A stretch of DNA of 64,000 nucleotides. Source: Mesostigma viride. Taxonomy: Eukaryota; Streptophyta; Mesostigmatophyceae; Mesostigmatales; Mesostigmataceae. Numbering within the stretch: position 1 is the stretch's first letter; every line of letters begins with the position of its first letter. The translations under genes and the position numbers were made by a program. This document shows, piece after piece, positions 47,820-57,950 of the stretch. The stretch lies in the NCBI GenBank assembly GCA_009746045.1, contig RPFO01001275.1, forward strand, positions 62,001 to 126,000, read 5' to 3'. A model generated the notes under the pieces. It was not told where the DNA came from, made no database searches, and worked only from the letters and a program-made list of their open reading frames with translations.

Positions 47820-48200
47820 AAATTAACGCCAATAGAAATTCGCCTCCCTTACCCCGACTGCCAATAGAAACTCGCCTCCAAACATATATCTCGATAGAGG
47901 CATGCGTCTTATTTAATTTCAAGGTACCTCTTAATTAATCTCGCCCCCCGGCCTCCGCTAATTTGCTAATTTGCTAAATTTGCTAAAAAAGAGCCAATTT
48001 TTCCCCGACTAGCAAATTAGCGGAGGCGGGGGCCGAGATTAATTAAGAGGTACCTTGAAATTAAATAAGAGGCATGCCTCTATCGAGATATATGTATGGA
48101 GGCGAGTTTCTATTGGCGTTTATTTGTAGTATTGTACGACAACTGTCAAGGGTGACGGAAAGTACTGAAATCGCGCAATTTTACCCCGACTTTACCCCGC
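47820..48200. repeat. Foldback palindrome 2
   Basis: 47820-47995 and 47996-48180 are reverse complements, from TACAATACTACAAATTAACG to TTATTTGTAGTATTGTACGA, with the centre at GAGCCAATTTTTCCCCGACT. The left arm has an extra ~35-base repeat of GCCAATAGAAA(T/C)TCGCCTCC. The right arm continues through GACGGAAAGTACTGAAATCG to GCATTCGACG, the same end as at 43.9 and 44.2 kb. Confidence 0.9.
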
Positions 48201-48633
48201 TGCATTCGACGATCGGCAGGCAACTTCGGCAGTCTTTGCTGCTCGCAACTTTTTTGCTGGCTGGGCATGCGAGTCAGTCGGGCTAGCTTTTTACAGATAG
48301 GGAAATGTGTTTTTCTGCCGACTACGAGAGTCATATACGTGTTTCTTGCCTCGTAGATGCAGGCACGGAAGAGCGTGCTGAAGTAAGCCCGCCGTGCTAC
48401 TAGTCACATACATAAGTATGACGGCAGCCTGTGAAATAATCGTAGAAAGTAGACTGCACGTCGCCACCTCATCTGGTGATTCCATGGACTCAATAAATTT
48501 TCCGTTGCCTAATCAGTGACAGATAGTAGCCGATTACCGAGGACGGTCGGGCATTTACTGCTTGGAGTTCGAAATCGAATTGAAGTTTTGCCGACCAGGG
48601 CTGGCTGTTTGCAGCTAGATTGCCTTTGAGAAG
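48201..48633. other. Upstream region of URM1
   Basis: Unique sequence of 430 bases between the foldback palindrome and the URM1 start. It must contain the promoter, but I see no TATA box or other clear element. Confidence 0.5.
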
Positions 48634-51278
48634 ATGGTATCTCTGCATTTGGAGTTCAGGTAAATGATTTATGGCCTTGATCATGGATTCCATGCATGAT
48701 AGTGCTTCTTGCGTGTACTGGATGGTTAAGAAAGCCCACTTCGCTTCAACCGCTTCTCGTCACCTCTCGCGTTAACCGTGCGGTGTGATGCCACCGCTTC
48801 CACGAATTCCCGGCACCCTACATGCATTCGTGGCAGCGGGGGCCTGGAGCTTCTCGTGGGCAACAAGAAGGAGCATCAAGTAGAGATGCCCGAGGAGACG
48901 GAGGAACAGGTGGGACGAAAGGCCTGCATTTGTACCCCAAGCGTGGTCATGAAACGCTACTGTGGTATTATCATGCTATACGGTATAAATTTAGCAAAAG
49001 CCTATTTTCCATTGGTGCAGGAAAGGTCTTTGCCCAGGGCTATGCTGGGGTATTTTTGCATACCTGTTGGATGGGCGGGTTGAGGAGCATGGTACTTTTT
49101 ATGGCATTGACCACAACAATGCAGACCCTTGCATGCTTGTCATGTTTAAAGTATCCCGCATCACAGTGCCTTCTAAAATAGCTTCTTGAAAATGTTTCGT
49201 AGACACTTGAACTCTCAATGCTACTTGTTGACCCTTGCATGCACTAGTTGCGTGGCTACCGTCGATCTCCCTCATTCCTACTTATCCCCCTCCACAAGCC
49301 CGCCCCAAGGAAAAATGGCGCGTGGCAATAGAGTGTTGCAACTGACCAGCCTTCCTGTGTTTATCACCTGTGTTGGTTACTGGCATTTGGCACCAGGACT
49401 AGCCCGCAGCCTCTGCTGGCAATACTAGCAGTCTCACGCACATAGGAATCTCTTTTCAGGGCCCCTCACAATTTCCTCACGCGTTTCTCCTGGAATCCAA
49501 AGTGCCGCGTCCCCGCTATCTGACCATGGGACATGCGCGTCTTTGGGCATCAATCAATTATTTAATCAAAAGCACATAGACCGCGTCACATGGGTACCAG
49601 TACAGGAACCTTGAACCCCTATACACATTGAGAAAGAGGGAGTGTGCCCTAGCTTCTCTCACTGCCTCAAGTGGGCAGGCCACAGAGGACTCTCTCCGCA
49701 TCATTAATAACACGCATCATGGTGCAGGCCAAACCTTGGACACGCAGGAGTCTCGAGTCTTAGACATGTATGTTTGATGGGCCCGTCCGCGGAATGGGAT
49801 TCATGCGATACTGCACAGCAACCTAGCTACAATACCCCTACCCAACTCAATTCAGTTAGCCTGTGCGCATCACTGTATGACTATAATGGTAACAAGGGTG
49901 TCTGAGGTAATGATGTACATTGGATACATCGTGCATTCATGCGGCGCTCGTCACATCACAGGACAGGGGCAAGCCCGCCCGGAGTCCGTTCGTCATAGTA
50001 ATTTGGTGTGCTTTTTTTGGTGGAAGAGTTAACGCATGGGGGGCGTCATGGAGTCGTCTGTGTTTTGGGTGAGCTGTCATGGGCTGGCGGGCGTGAGCAT
50101 GTCCCTGGCTCTCTCAGCCCTTTCTTTCGCTTTACTCTCCTGGCACAGGTGTATGACACCACTAGCGGGGTAGCCCAGGTGTGCCTCCAGTAGTCACGTT
50201 TTATACAGAACTCACCAAAAATTCATCCTGAGTAATTAAATTGACTACAATTGGAATGGGTATCCTGTGTTGCTTCCTGACATTTTGGCTCTTGCCTAAC
50301 CTGTCGCCTAATTGCGGATGGCTCATGCATCCTGCATGTGGTCCATTTCTATCCACGGGATCCACGGGCGAGGGCGGGCAGGGACGCACGGTGACCGTGC
50401 GGCGCCTGATCGCGTGGATATGCAAGCAGATGGTGACCGAGCGACCGGAGCTGTTTGTGAAGGGGGACTCCGTGTACGTGCTGAAATGGTGACGGGGTAT
50501 GGTAGTATCGCGGTGGTGAGCATCGTATCCGTGGATATCTGTGAAGGGGAACTTGGTGTAAATGTCCACAATGGTGATGGTAAGTGGTAGGAATAGGTTT
50601 ATGAGGCTATTGGTAGCTATTTGTGACAGGCGACTCCATGCAAGTGTTGTTATGGGGATGAGAAGTTGTAGGAATAGTTGCGTGGAGTGAGAGAGTACAT
50701 AGAGTGTGGGCAGGAATAGCGGTGGCAGTAAAAATCTCTGTAGCTGTTTGTGAAAAAAGAAACCTGTTTAAGTCTCCATAGCCCAAGTAACCCATGCAAG
50801 CCACTCGAGGGAAAGGGGACAGTGGGCTTTGTATTAATTTGCACTTTGTATTCCCATTCTCTCGCTGCCCGCTTCCCCCGGATGTTGTACCCACCTTTTG
50901 CCCCTGGGGGCGTGCACTTCTTGAGCGGCTAAAATCTTCGAGGTTTTTGCCATTTGCTGAAGGCGCTTCCTGTTAATGTCTCGTTGTTGGGGCTGTCAAC
51001 GTTGCAACGCTTTGCGAGGGTAGGGCTTGTGATCAGTAAGAAAATATGATTGTGCTTTGTATGTAAGGGTGCTTTCTTATGTCATGGTTGCTGTCACAAG
51101 ACGGACAAGTATTTTGTTGCATCTTTGCTCTTAATGTTGTTCATGCATGCCCCACGGCAGCCGGCCCGGCATCCTGGTTCTCATCAACGACGTGGACTGG
51201 GAACTAAACAACAAGCTGGACGAGCTGCTGCAGGATGGGGACCGGGTCACTTTTATCTCCACCCTGCATGGGGGATGA
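48634..51278 (+). CDS. URM1: Ubiquitin-related modifier 1, 4 exons
   Basis: Urm1 is a small ubiquitin-fold sulfur carrier. Activated as a C-terminal thiocarboxylate, it supplies sulfur for 2-thiolation of wobble uridines in cytosolic tRNAs and can be conjugated to proteins. Exons 48634-48659, 48837-48909, 50382-50473 and 51161-51278 give 102 residues, against 101 in human. Exon 1 encodes only MVSLHLEF plus two bases. Exon 2 gives [20 protein letters not shown], exon 3 [20 protein letters not shown] and FVKGDSV, and exon 4 [15 protein letters not shown] and [12 protein letters not shown]. The terminal Gly-Gly and the [20 protein letters not shown] and FISTLHGG motifs are diagnostic. All splice sites are GT-AG with matching phases. 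The start has a good context (AAGATGG). Confidence 0.95.
48910..50381. other. URM1 intron 2, no internal gene seen
   Basis: 1472 bases of unique sequence with short open frames only. I found no repeat copy elsewhere in the window. Confidence 0.7.
50440..50790 (+). repeat. Decayed tandem copies of the exon-3 edge in URM1 intron 3
   Basis: The exon-3 end AGCTGTTTGTGAAGGGGGAC plus donor is echoed at 50537 (TATCTGTGAAGGGGAACTTG), 50613 (AGCTATTTGTGACAGGCGAC) and 50741 (AGCTGTTTGTGAAAAAAGAA). Spacing is about 80-130 bases, and GTGATGG/GGGATGAG-type sequence follows each. Confidence 0.6.
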
Positions 51279-52142
51279 ATACAAGCGCCACGTTCACGCG
51301 TGCCCTGCATGGGCCGCAGTATATCGTAATTAAGTGAGACAACTATATCTGTACGCTAAGAACAGATTGCTGACGCAGCCTTTCAATTTTCATCCGCCAG
51401 AACATTGCACCACTGCGGCAAGATTGGCATTCGGCACTTCATCTAGTCTCCTGATTAGCTAGTTTCTTTGGGCATCTGTTGCTTTGCTCTGTGATCATGT
51501 GTGATGAAAATGTTGAGCGCATGGCGTGCCACATTGGCACACCCCTTGCCTGACATCGAACCAATTGCCTGGAAGGAAATGCACGGGTTAGTGGTGATGG
51601 CAACACAATTGTGGTTACTGTCATCAGAAGGATGACAAGTACTTAAATCATTTCAGACACATTCTCCAGCGATTTCTGGCCTGCGCTGGTTGTCTCCTTG
51701 ACATTCTCCAGCGGGGTGCGGGTTGAGTCCACAAGCGGGCCCGCATGAACAGACAAATTCGACTTGAGGTGGGTGGTGTGGCCGGGGCCTGCACGGGCTG
51801 AGTGTGCAGGCCAGCCACTGTAATGGCTGCACTGCATGGTGATTGCCTGCATTGATAAATACCACTGCTCTTTTTATAGACTCTTTTGCATAGCTGGCCC
51901 CGTGCCGGCACAAATCGCAGAAGCCGGGGGGCGGGCACAGCCGCCAGTGGAGGTTCCTGGCGCCTTTCACTCTAGAGCTGAGGGGACCCAAGGGTCCTTG
52001 AAAGATCTGCTTTTCTGCTGGAAAGTATGTTTCAGGGTCAGTTTGCCTCGCGCCCGCCACAACGTTGGGTGTCAGCCGTCAGAAGTTACCAACATTGTAG
52101 ATCTTACAAGAAGGTTCTCAACGGGACCGCGTGCAATTAGTT
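51279..52142. other. Downstream of URM1, no gene recognised
   Basis: Contains the URM1 3' UTR; no clear polyadenylation signal seen. 51668-51690 (CGATTTCTGGCCTGCGCTGG) is a minus-strand scrap of the ORF1-element leader. Open frames on both strands at 51640-52140 have no recognisable motif. Confidence 0.6.
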
Positions 52143-52451
52143 GATTAATTAATTAATATCTACACGTGACGGCGTCACGTGAGCATAAGTCCTCAGTGGG
52201 AGGGGAATATGGGATGGAATGGATTAAAATTAAATTAAAAATTAAATTATAACATGCCTCCGTTGGGAAATCATGTAGGATGGGAGATCATGGAATGGAT
52301 GGTGTAAGCTACCTAGGTCCTAGTTACAGGGGTGTGGGCACCGCGGCCCGAATCGCTATGAATGCCATACGCGGTCACACGCGGAGCCCCCACAGACTTG
52401 GGGGTGGTCTCCTTCATCACTACTTGCCATCTATCCTTGCGTACCATTACT
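52143..52451 (-). mobile_element. Retroelement 3' ends with TTAA and AAATT tails, minus strand
   Basis: A TTAA tract (52143-52158) is followed by the 19-base palindrome CACGTGACGGCGTCACGTG (52163-52181). At 52223-52248 an AAATT tract is followed by CATGCCTCCGTTGGGAAATC, sister to 24383-24440. There is no coding part. Confidence 0.6.
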
Positions 52452-52608
52452 AATTAATTAATTTATTTATTTATTAGGAACATAACTCCGTTCCAAGGGA
52501 GTATATGTAGCACATAGCCCTTGAGAAGGGGCATATGGCCTATACTACATTCTAAGCTACTTCCTGCAAGGGTGGGAATGTAAACGACACTTGCTCTAGG
52601 TGCACCAT
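52452..52608 (-). mobile_element. Truncated family A 3' end, minus strand
   Basis: TTAATTAATTTATTTATTTA tail, stem ACTCC/GGAGT with a longer loop (GTTCCAAG, 52485-52503), then ~100 bases of 3' UTR up to GGTGCACC, where the next element's ATTAATAATAATAA tail begins. Confidence 0.8.
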
Positions 52609-54603
52609 TAATAATAATAAGGAACATAACTCCGTTGGGAGTATATGTAGCGCATAGCCCTTGAGAAGGGGCATATGGCCTATGATACATTCTAGGCTAC
52701 TTCATGCAAGGATGGGAATGTAAGCTACCCTTGCTCTAGGTGCACCAAGGCACCTGCACCCTCATGATGTATATCGCGCTATGCCCAGCTAAGGGGGAGC
52801 GTGGCATGTGGGGGAAGATCATCATGGCTATACAAGAGCTATGGCATGGCTTCTCAGCAGAGAGTGACTCCCTGCATGGGCGCTGCATAATTAAATAAAG
52901 CTAGGCATCATCTGGAGGGTGGCTCATCATAGGCACACATGTACATGACTAAAAAGGCTAGGCCTAAGCTGGTATAGTCATGCCTGTAGTAGGCGGGCAT
53001 GTACAAGGCCACTGTCTAACTATTCTACACTACTGCTGCTGTATTCCCCTAGGCTGGGGCTGGAGTTGCTGGGGCCGCGGTGGTCGAGGGGGTCGCTTGC
53101 CAGGGCTTGTGGCCGACGTAGATGGCCGCCCCCTTCCAGTACACCGGCTGGCCCGCCTTGGTCTGCCGGAGCTGGAGGTAGGTCGGCCATAGCTCCCGTC
53201 GCCGTTGTTGCTGTGCCAGGGTCAAGTCGTCGTCCACGGTGAAGTGAGTCTTCTCGAGCCGCTTGCGGCGTCTGAGAAACGAAATCTTGTCGGCTGGGCT
53301 ATCAAAGATGAGAAGAAGCGGAGGCGCCCCTGCCTTACCCCGCGCGCGGGGGAGGCGGTGGGCGGTCAGCTTGATCTCACCAAGAAGGCCCATGCGTGCA
53401 AGGATTTTGCTCTCAAACGCACGTGCAAGCTTCTCAGAATTCTCACCTTCTTCCATGTCGAAGTTCTTGAGTATGGCGTTGAGGCTGCGCTTGGCGAGCT
53501 CGGCCTCCTCGCGGAGGTCAAGCGTCTGCCGCTGGAGCTGGGCTGCGACGGCGGAGGTGGTGGAGGTGGTATGTTGCTTAAGCATGTCCGCCCAGGTCGT
53601 GATGGGAGGAGCATCGCCGGCCCGCAGGCCAGCCGGGGCTGGCTTGGCGGCAATGTCCTTCACTGCCTGGGCGGTGAGGCCTGCTGTGTTCTGCAAGACC
53701 TCGATAGCGATTGCATTATCCTTGAGGCGCTGGTCGATGTCGCGGAGCTAGGCGGTGATGGAGTCGGTGGAGGCGGAGGGGGGGGGGGTGTGTGGAGGCG
53801 AGGAGGGTGGCGGTGGCGGTGGGGATGGTGGGAAGCTCAGCAGCCAGCGTGCCCGGCGCCAATTGCCGCCACATCTGCGGCAAGAGGGGTCACGTGCTGC
53901 TCGAAAGCTTCCTTGAGGAGGGTGCGGATGGTGGCTTCGGTGGGGAAGGTGGGGGGGGGCGGGGGGGAAGGTGAGGAAGCCCAGATCGCGGATTCGGAGC
54001 GTCCAACAAGGGAGCAGAGGGCGAAGCGTTGAAGCTTGGGGCGACTCATGCGGTGAATGACTGGGAGAGCCTCGGCGGGGTCGACAAGCTGGCCATTACC
54101 AGGCCAGCGGCCGCGGTTGTGGGACGTGAGGTACACGCACAGGGCTAGAAGCGAGGCGTGATTGCCGAAAAACACATCTTCCATGAACCAACCGGGGCTG
54201 CGTTGCCAGAAGCCGGAGCTGTTGACGTCAAAGGAGGTCTCTTCCCAGGGCGGCTCAGCAGAGCGACTGCGCTTAGGTTCAGGCGATGCAGATGGCGAGG
54301 CAAGCCCGGGAGGCTGGGCGAGCACCAGTGCACGACTAGTGTCACCGTTGCCATCTGGGCCGGTGGGCGAAGCTGCAGCCGAAGCTGCAGGCGTATTTTC
54401 ATTGCCGAGCGCAGCCGCCAGGCTGCGTTGCGTCGAGAGGCGTTTGCTCATCGTATATTGCGTAATAGCTTCGGAAAATTATATCAGCATGTGCGTCGTA
54501 GAAAGACGCATCGATTGTGGTATTCACGGCTAAATTCGGTGCTCAAACGTGAAAGTTATGAGCTCCGCCGTCAGCCATGGCTACCTCGTGGCTCGTGGCT
54601 CGT
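52609..54603 (-). mobile_element. L1-ORF1-only retroelement, copy 3
   Basis: Minus-strand element. The tail TTATTATTATTAAT (52609-52622) differs from TTAA. Terminal hairpin ACTCC-GTTG-GGAGT at 52629-52642; second, imperfect hairpin near 52859-52876. Coding region 53049-54451; leader to about 54603 (GCCATGGCTACCTCGTGGCT). It is the best preserved copy and ends 5' exactly where the 3' UTR of copy 4 begins. Confidence 0.85.
53049..54451 (-). pseudogene. L1 ORF1p-like protein, copy 3, near-intact
   Basis: The first 204 codons are one open frame: MSKRLSTQRSLAAALGNENT, through WEETSFDVNSSGFWQRSPGW, VYLTSHNRGRWPGNGQLVDP and LLKEAFEQHVTPLAADVAAI. The coiled coil (QLQRQTLDLREEAELAKRSL), the RRM-like part (LNAILKNFDMEEGENSEKLA, HRLPRARGKAGAPPLLLIFD) and the C-terminal domain (LTLAQQQRRRELWPTYLQLR) are in a second frame of 215 codons (53696-53049). 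The two are separated by a region of C/A-rich repeats with shifts around 53700-53840. The expected product is ~470 residues. It would bind element RNA in the cytoplasm. Confidence 0.8.
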
Positions 54604-54862
54604 TGGGAGTGCACCGGCCATGGCACCTGCATCCCCATGATCTTCAAGCTATGCCCAGCTAAGGGGGAGCCTGTCATGGGGGGGAAGATCAGCATAGCTA
54701 TACAAGAGCTAGAGCATGGCATCTCAGCATGCAGAGAGCAGCTCTCTGCATGGGCACAGCATAACTAAATAAAAAGGCATCATCTGGAGTGTGGCACATC
54801 ATAGGCGCACATGTACATGGCTAAATAATACTCGTGAATCAGCTGGTATATAGCCTATAGGA
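54604..54862 (-). mobile_element. L1-ORF1-only retroelement copy 4, 3' UTR part
   Basis: Starts within the 3' UTR (TTGGGAGTGCACCGGCC) and runs to the hAT insertion. Contains the perfect second hairpin GCAGAGAGCAGCTCTCTGC at 54731-54749. Its 3' tip and tail are missing at the junction with copy 3. Confidence 0.8.
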
Positions 54863-56261
54863 CAGTGATTGGCCATACGCCGTATTATACGCCGTATTTA
54901 GCGTATTATGCGCGATACGCAAGCGGCGCGTACGAAAATGGGGTACTTTCATACGCAACGCGTATTTTTGCGCATTTTTGCGTATTTTCGCGTATTTTTG
55001 GCATATTTTTGGCTTACGAGGTGGGTGAATTTGCTTGCCTAGACTGCGGCGCGCCGACCTGTAGTAGGAACAAATAATTGCGTGATGAGCTAGCTAGTGT
55101 ACAATGCACTAAAGCTAAAAGCGCGTTCATTGGCAAAACTAGGCATTTCAGGCTATTTTTGGCATACCTGGGTCACCTGTTATATGGAAATAAACTAACA
55201 CCCATTTCACCGGAAAAGCGCGTTCATTGTGACTTGTGAAGGCGGGAATGTGAAGGCGGGAAGGCTGAAGATTCATCATCCAGAAGGTGATAAGGTGTGC
55301 CAGCAACGTCGTGGTCGTCTGGCACCTCTATCGTAGCATATCGACATTCAGGCATGGCTGACACGAATGAGGAGTCAATGGAACACGATGATGATGTGCG
55401 GCCCGATGAAGAAGAGGCCACATCCGAAACTGTCTGGACATACATTAGCAAAGAGCGCATCCTCAAGAATGGGCAGCAGACAAATAACTACTACGTGGAT
55501 GATGGAGTACTCCGTTACAGGCTGCTGGTCGAGCAGGCGGAGAAGGAAAGCAATACCAGGAAGAGGAAGGCGACTAGTGACGCCAAGAAGCAGGCTGATG
55601 TGCGGGCGGCACTTAAAGGCAGGCTTGCAGACGTTGTAGAAACCGACGCCTCTAACTGGGTGTCCGCTCATGCCAGCAACACCTCGGGGCGCGCTGCTGG
55701 GGCGGCTGGGCCAAGCGGATCATCAAAGGGCCAATCCACCGACGGTAATTTGCCCGCACCTAATGGGCTCAGCAAAGAGCAGCTGGACGAGGAGCTGTGC
55801 AAGGCATTCATTTGCGCCTTTCAATGCCATCGACGCCCTTCAATGTCATCGACACCTCGGGGCAATGTATAGTGCATGCATATCTTGAGTTCTACAAATT
55901 CATTATCTATTATCCTTTCCAGTGAGTTGTGAATTGATACTGGTATCGATACTTAGTTGCATGATGTCTCGATTTTGAAGAGAAACTATCAAGTTAGACC
56001 GTTAGAAACTATGCTTGTATTTAGGTAGTGATGGCAATGCCAAGGTCATGCTATATATGTCAGGTATAGGCAAAAGGTATGGCAAAAACACCAGCAGACC
56101 ATGCTTGATTGCTCAGAATGTTGAAAAACCCTCAAAAGCCTGCCAAAAAAGGGGTTTTCAACAGTTAGCGTACGATCAGCGTATAATACATTATACACCG
56201 CGTATTATACATTATACACCTGGGGCCGCGTACGACGCGTATCGCGTATGGCCAATCACTG
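54863..56261 (+). mobile_element. hAT element 1 with perfect 8-bp target duplication
   Basis: The 18-bp inverted ends CAGTGATTGGCCATACGC are perfect at 54863 and, reversed, at 56244-56261. CTATAGGA flanks both sides (54855-54862 and 56262-56269). Ends starting CAGTG and an 8-bp duplication define hAT. Subterminal zones are rich in CGTATTATAC and CGCGTATTTTTGCG motifs, the usual place for transposase-binding repeats. It interrupts the 3' UTR of ORF1-element copy 4. Confidence 0.93.
55354..55872 (+). CDS. N-terminal fragment of hAT transposase in hAT element 1
   Basis: 172 codons from MADTNEESMEHDDDVRPDEE. TSETVWTYISKERILKNGQQ aligns by eye with the start of BED-finger domains (VW-x-x-x-x-K), but the cysteines expected next are not there. 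It continues RKRKATSDAKKQADVRAALK (basic), a Gly/Ser linker, then LSKEQLDEELCKAFICA, which fits the beginning of the hAT catalytic fold. A shift right after this turns NAIDAL into QCHRRPSM and ends the frame at 55870-55872. No DDE domain is present, so the element cannot move itself. The frame is intact, unlike in hAT element 2. Confidence 0.7.
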   Translation: MADTNEESMEHDDDVRPDEEEATSETVWTYISKERILKNGQQTNNYYVDDGVLRYRLLVEQAEKESNTRKRKATSDAKKQADVRAALKGRLADVVETDASNWVSAHASNTSGRAAGAAGPSGSSKGQSTDGNLPAPNGLSKEQLDEELCKAFICAFQCHRRPSMSSTPRGNV

Positions 56262-56269
56262 CTATAGGA

Positions 56270-56626
56270 GGCTTACATGTACATTCTGATCTGGCACGCC
56301 GCAAAGGTGAAAACCATTTGCGTTCAGTGCCGGTCCGCGGAAAACGCGGAAAACGCGATCTGCAAATGAATCCGACCGGAATCGAACTGGGGACCTCTCA
56401 TCGCACCAACTTTCGCTGACTAGTAGGACGGACGTCTCCGGATCCTAGGGCATCGCCAACTTACACCTACAGTCATCCGCAAAAGTTCTCCTTTCCGGGG
56501 AGTGATGCAAGCCTTTCGGATTTGGTGCTAGATTAATCATTCGAGATCTGTGTGTTTAGGAGTACTACACACGTGTACATGGCCACGGTCTATCTATTCT
56601 ACACTACTGCTGCCGTATTCCCCTAA
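56270..56626 (-). mobile_element. Insertion with tRNA-like B box in the 3' UTR of ORF1-element copy 4
   Basis: Between GCTTACATGTACAT (56271-56284) and ACGTGTACATGG (56571-56582) about 285 bases interrupt the 3' UTR. On the minus strand AGTTCGATTCC (56379-56389) resembles a polymerase III B box. Neighbouring bases do not fold into a good tRNA, so a decayed tRNA-derived SINE is possible but not shown. Confidence 0.35.
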
Positions 56627-57225
56627 TAAGCTGGGGCGTCTGGAGTCGTTGGGGCCGCGGGGGTCGCATGCCAGGGCTTGTGGCCGACGTAGATGGCCGC
56701 CCCCTTCCAGTACACCGGCTGCCCCGCCTTGGTCTGCCGGAGCTGGAGGTAGGTCGGCCATAGCTCCCGTCGCCGTTGTTGCTGCGCCAGGGTCAAGTCG
56801 TCGTCAAGGGTGAAGTGAGTCTGCTCGAGCTGCTTGCGGCGTCTGAGGAAGGAAATCTTGTCCGCCGGGGTCTTAAAGGTGAGAAGGAGTGGGGGCGCCC
56901 CTGCCTTACCTGAGGCGGTGGGCGACCAGCTCAATCTCACCAGTAAGGCCCATGCGTGCAAGGATTTTTCTCTCAAACGCACGCGCAAGCTTCTCGGAAT
57001 TCTCACCTTCCTCCATGTCGAAATTCTTGACGATGACGTTATAAGGCTGCGCTTGGCGAGCTCGGCCTCCTCGCGGAGGTCAAGCGTCTGCCGTTGGAGC
57101 TCAGTGGGCTGCGACGGCGGAGGTGGTGGAGACCTGTGGTATGTTGCTTAAGCATGTCCGCCCAGGTCGTGATGGGAGGAGCATCGCCGGCCAGGCCAGC
57201 AGGGGCTGGCTTGGCGGCAATGTCC
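56627..57225 (-). pseudogene. L1 ORF1p-like protein, copy 4, C-terminal part
   Basis: Minus strand: KDIAAKPAPAGLAGDAPPIT, TWADMLKQHT, the coiled coil with shifts (57040-57150), then LLLTFKTPADKISFLRRRKQ and LDDDLTLAQQQRRRELWPTY to YWKGAAIYVGHKPWHATP and a stop near 56625. The 13-15 residues around HRLPRARG are reduced to SPTASGKAG. The copy starts at an abrupt junction with an unrelated RT fragment. Confidence 0.8.
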
Positions 57226-57235
57226 TTCAATTGTC

Positions 57236-57655
57236 CGTGAGTGTCCATGCCTCCGAGCCGTAGGTGAGCACCGTGAAGCCGGACCAGGACCTTGAAGAGC
57301 ACGTGCTTGCGGTCCTCGCCCAGGTCCTTCAAATGCCAGTACTGGTGTTGAGCGAAGGTGAGCCTCAGTGGCCCATGCAGGCCCGGCTGATGCGGGTGCC
57401 CACATCGTCGGCGGTGTCAGTGAGCATGCTCCCCAGCAGCTTGAAGCGATCACCGACGGAACGGGACCTCCGTCCCGTCTAGCAGCCGTGGCTTTGGCGG
57501 GCAACTGGTAGCCCCAATCACCATAGCCTCAATTTTGACACTAATCTCGAACCCCACCGCCCGCGCCTCCAAGCCCAGACAGTCCAGCCAGGGATCTGAA
57601 TGTGGTCGGGGCGCAGCCTCGATGAGGGTGAGTATCATCTGCATACATCAGGTCT
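57236..57655 (-). pseudogene. Fragment of a YADD-type LINE reverse transcriptase
   Basis: Minus strand begins DLMYADDT (RT motif C), then FEISVKIEAMVIGATSCPPK, GTEVPFR, RFKLLGSMLTDTADDVGTRI and SRACMGH. After frameshifts it reads KVLVRLHG and LTYGSEAWTLTDN. FKYLGS-L and YGSE-WTL are standard thumb-region motifs of L1/RTE/CR1-like reverse transcriptases. This is a different family from the YLDD elements at 32-38 kb. It joins directly to ORF1 copy 4, in the order RT then ORF1, which is not a natural element order. Confidence 0.75.
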
Positions 57656-57662
57656 GACAGGC

Positions 57663-57950
57663 GGTAATTAATTTAATTAATTAAAACACGTGCTCCCGTT
57701 GGGGAGTCACGGAGCACCGAAGTGCTTTTAATCCCTAGCTGTGTGTGCACAACAGGAGAAAGGGCAGAGACCCCCAGTCTCCTTCATGCCAAAGGCATGC
57801 CACAGCTGCATTCGGGCGCGCTAGCTAAACGGACACGCTAACGATCCGGCATACTGTGGGTGCAATAAGACCCGTGTGAGCATATCATAACAAGGAGCGT
57901 GGGCAAGTAATCTGATCGAAGCCAGGACGTAGCATGGCTGTACAAGGACA
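57663..57950 (-). mobile_element. Family B retroelement 3' end, minus strand
   Basis: Tail at 57664-57682, hairpin GTGCTCCCGTTGGGGAGTCAC at about 57688-57708, then CACCGAAGTGCTTTTAATCC and the 3' UTR in reverse complement of 1240-1500. No coding part. Confidence 0.9.

Noticed and set aside
48778..49083. URM1 starting at the ATG at 48778 as a 101-codon single frame
   Set aside because: It lacks the first beta strand and runs past the splice donor after EEQ into intron sequence. The four-exon model gives the full Urm1 fold.
56360..56440. tRNA gene on the minus strand
   Set aside because: There is a B-box-like AGTTCGATTCC, but the T arm pairs poorly and no A box or anticodon arm fits.
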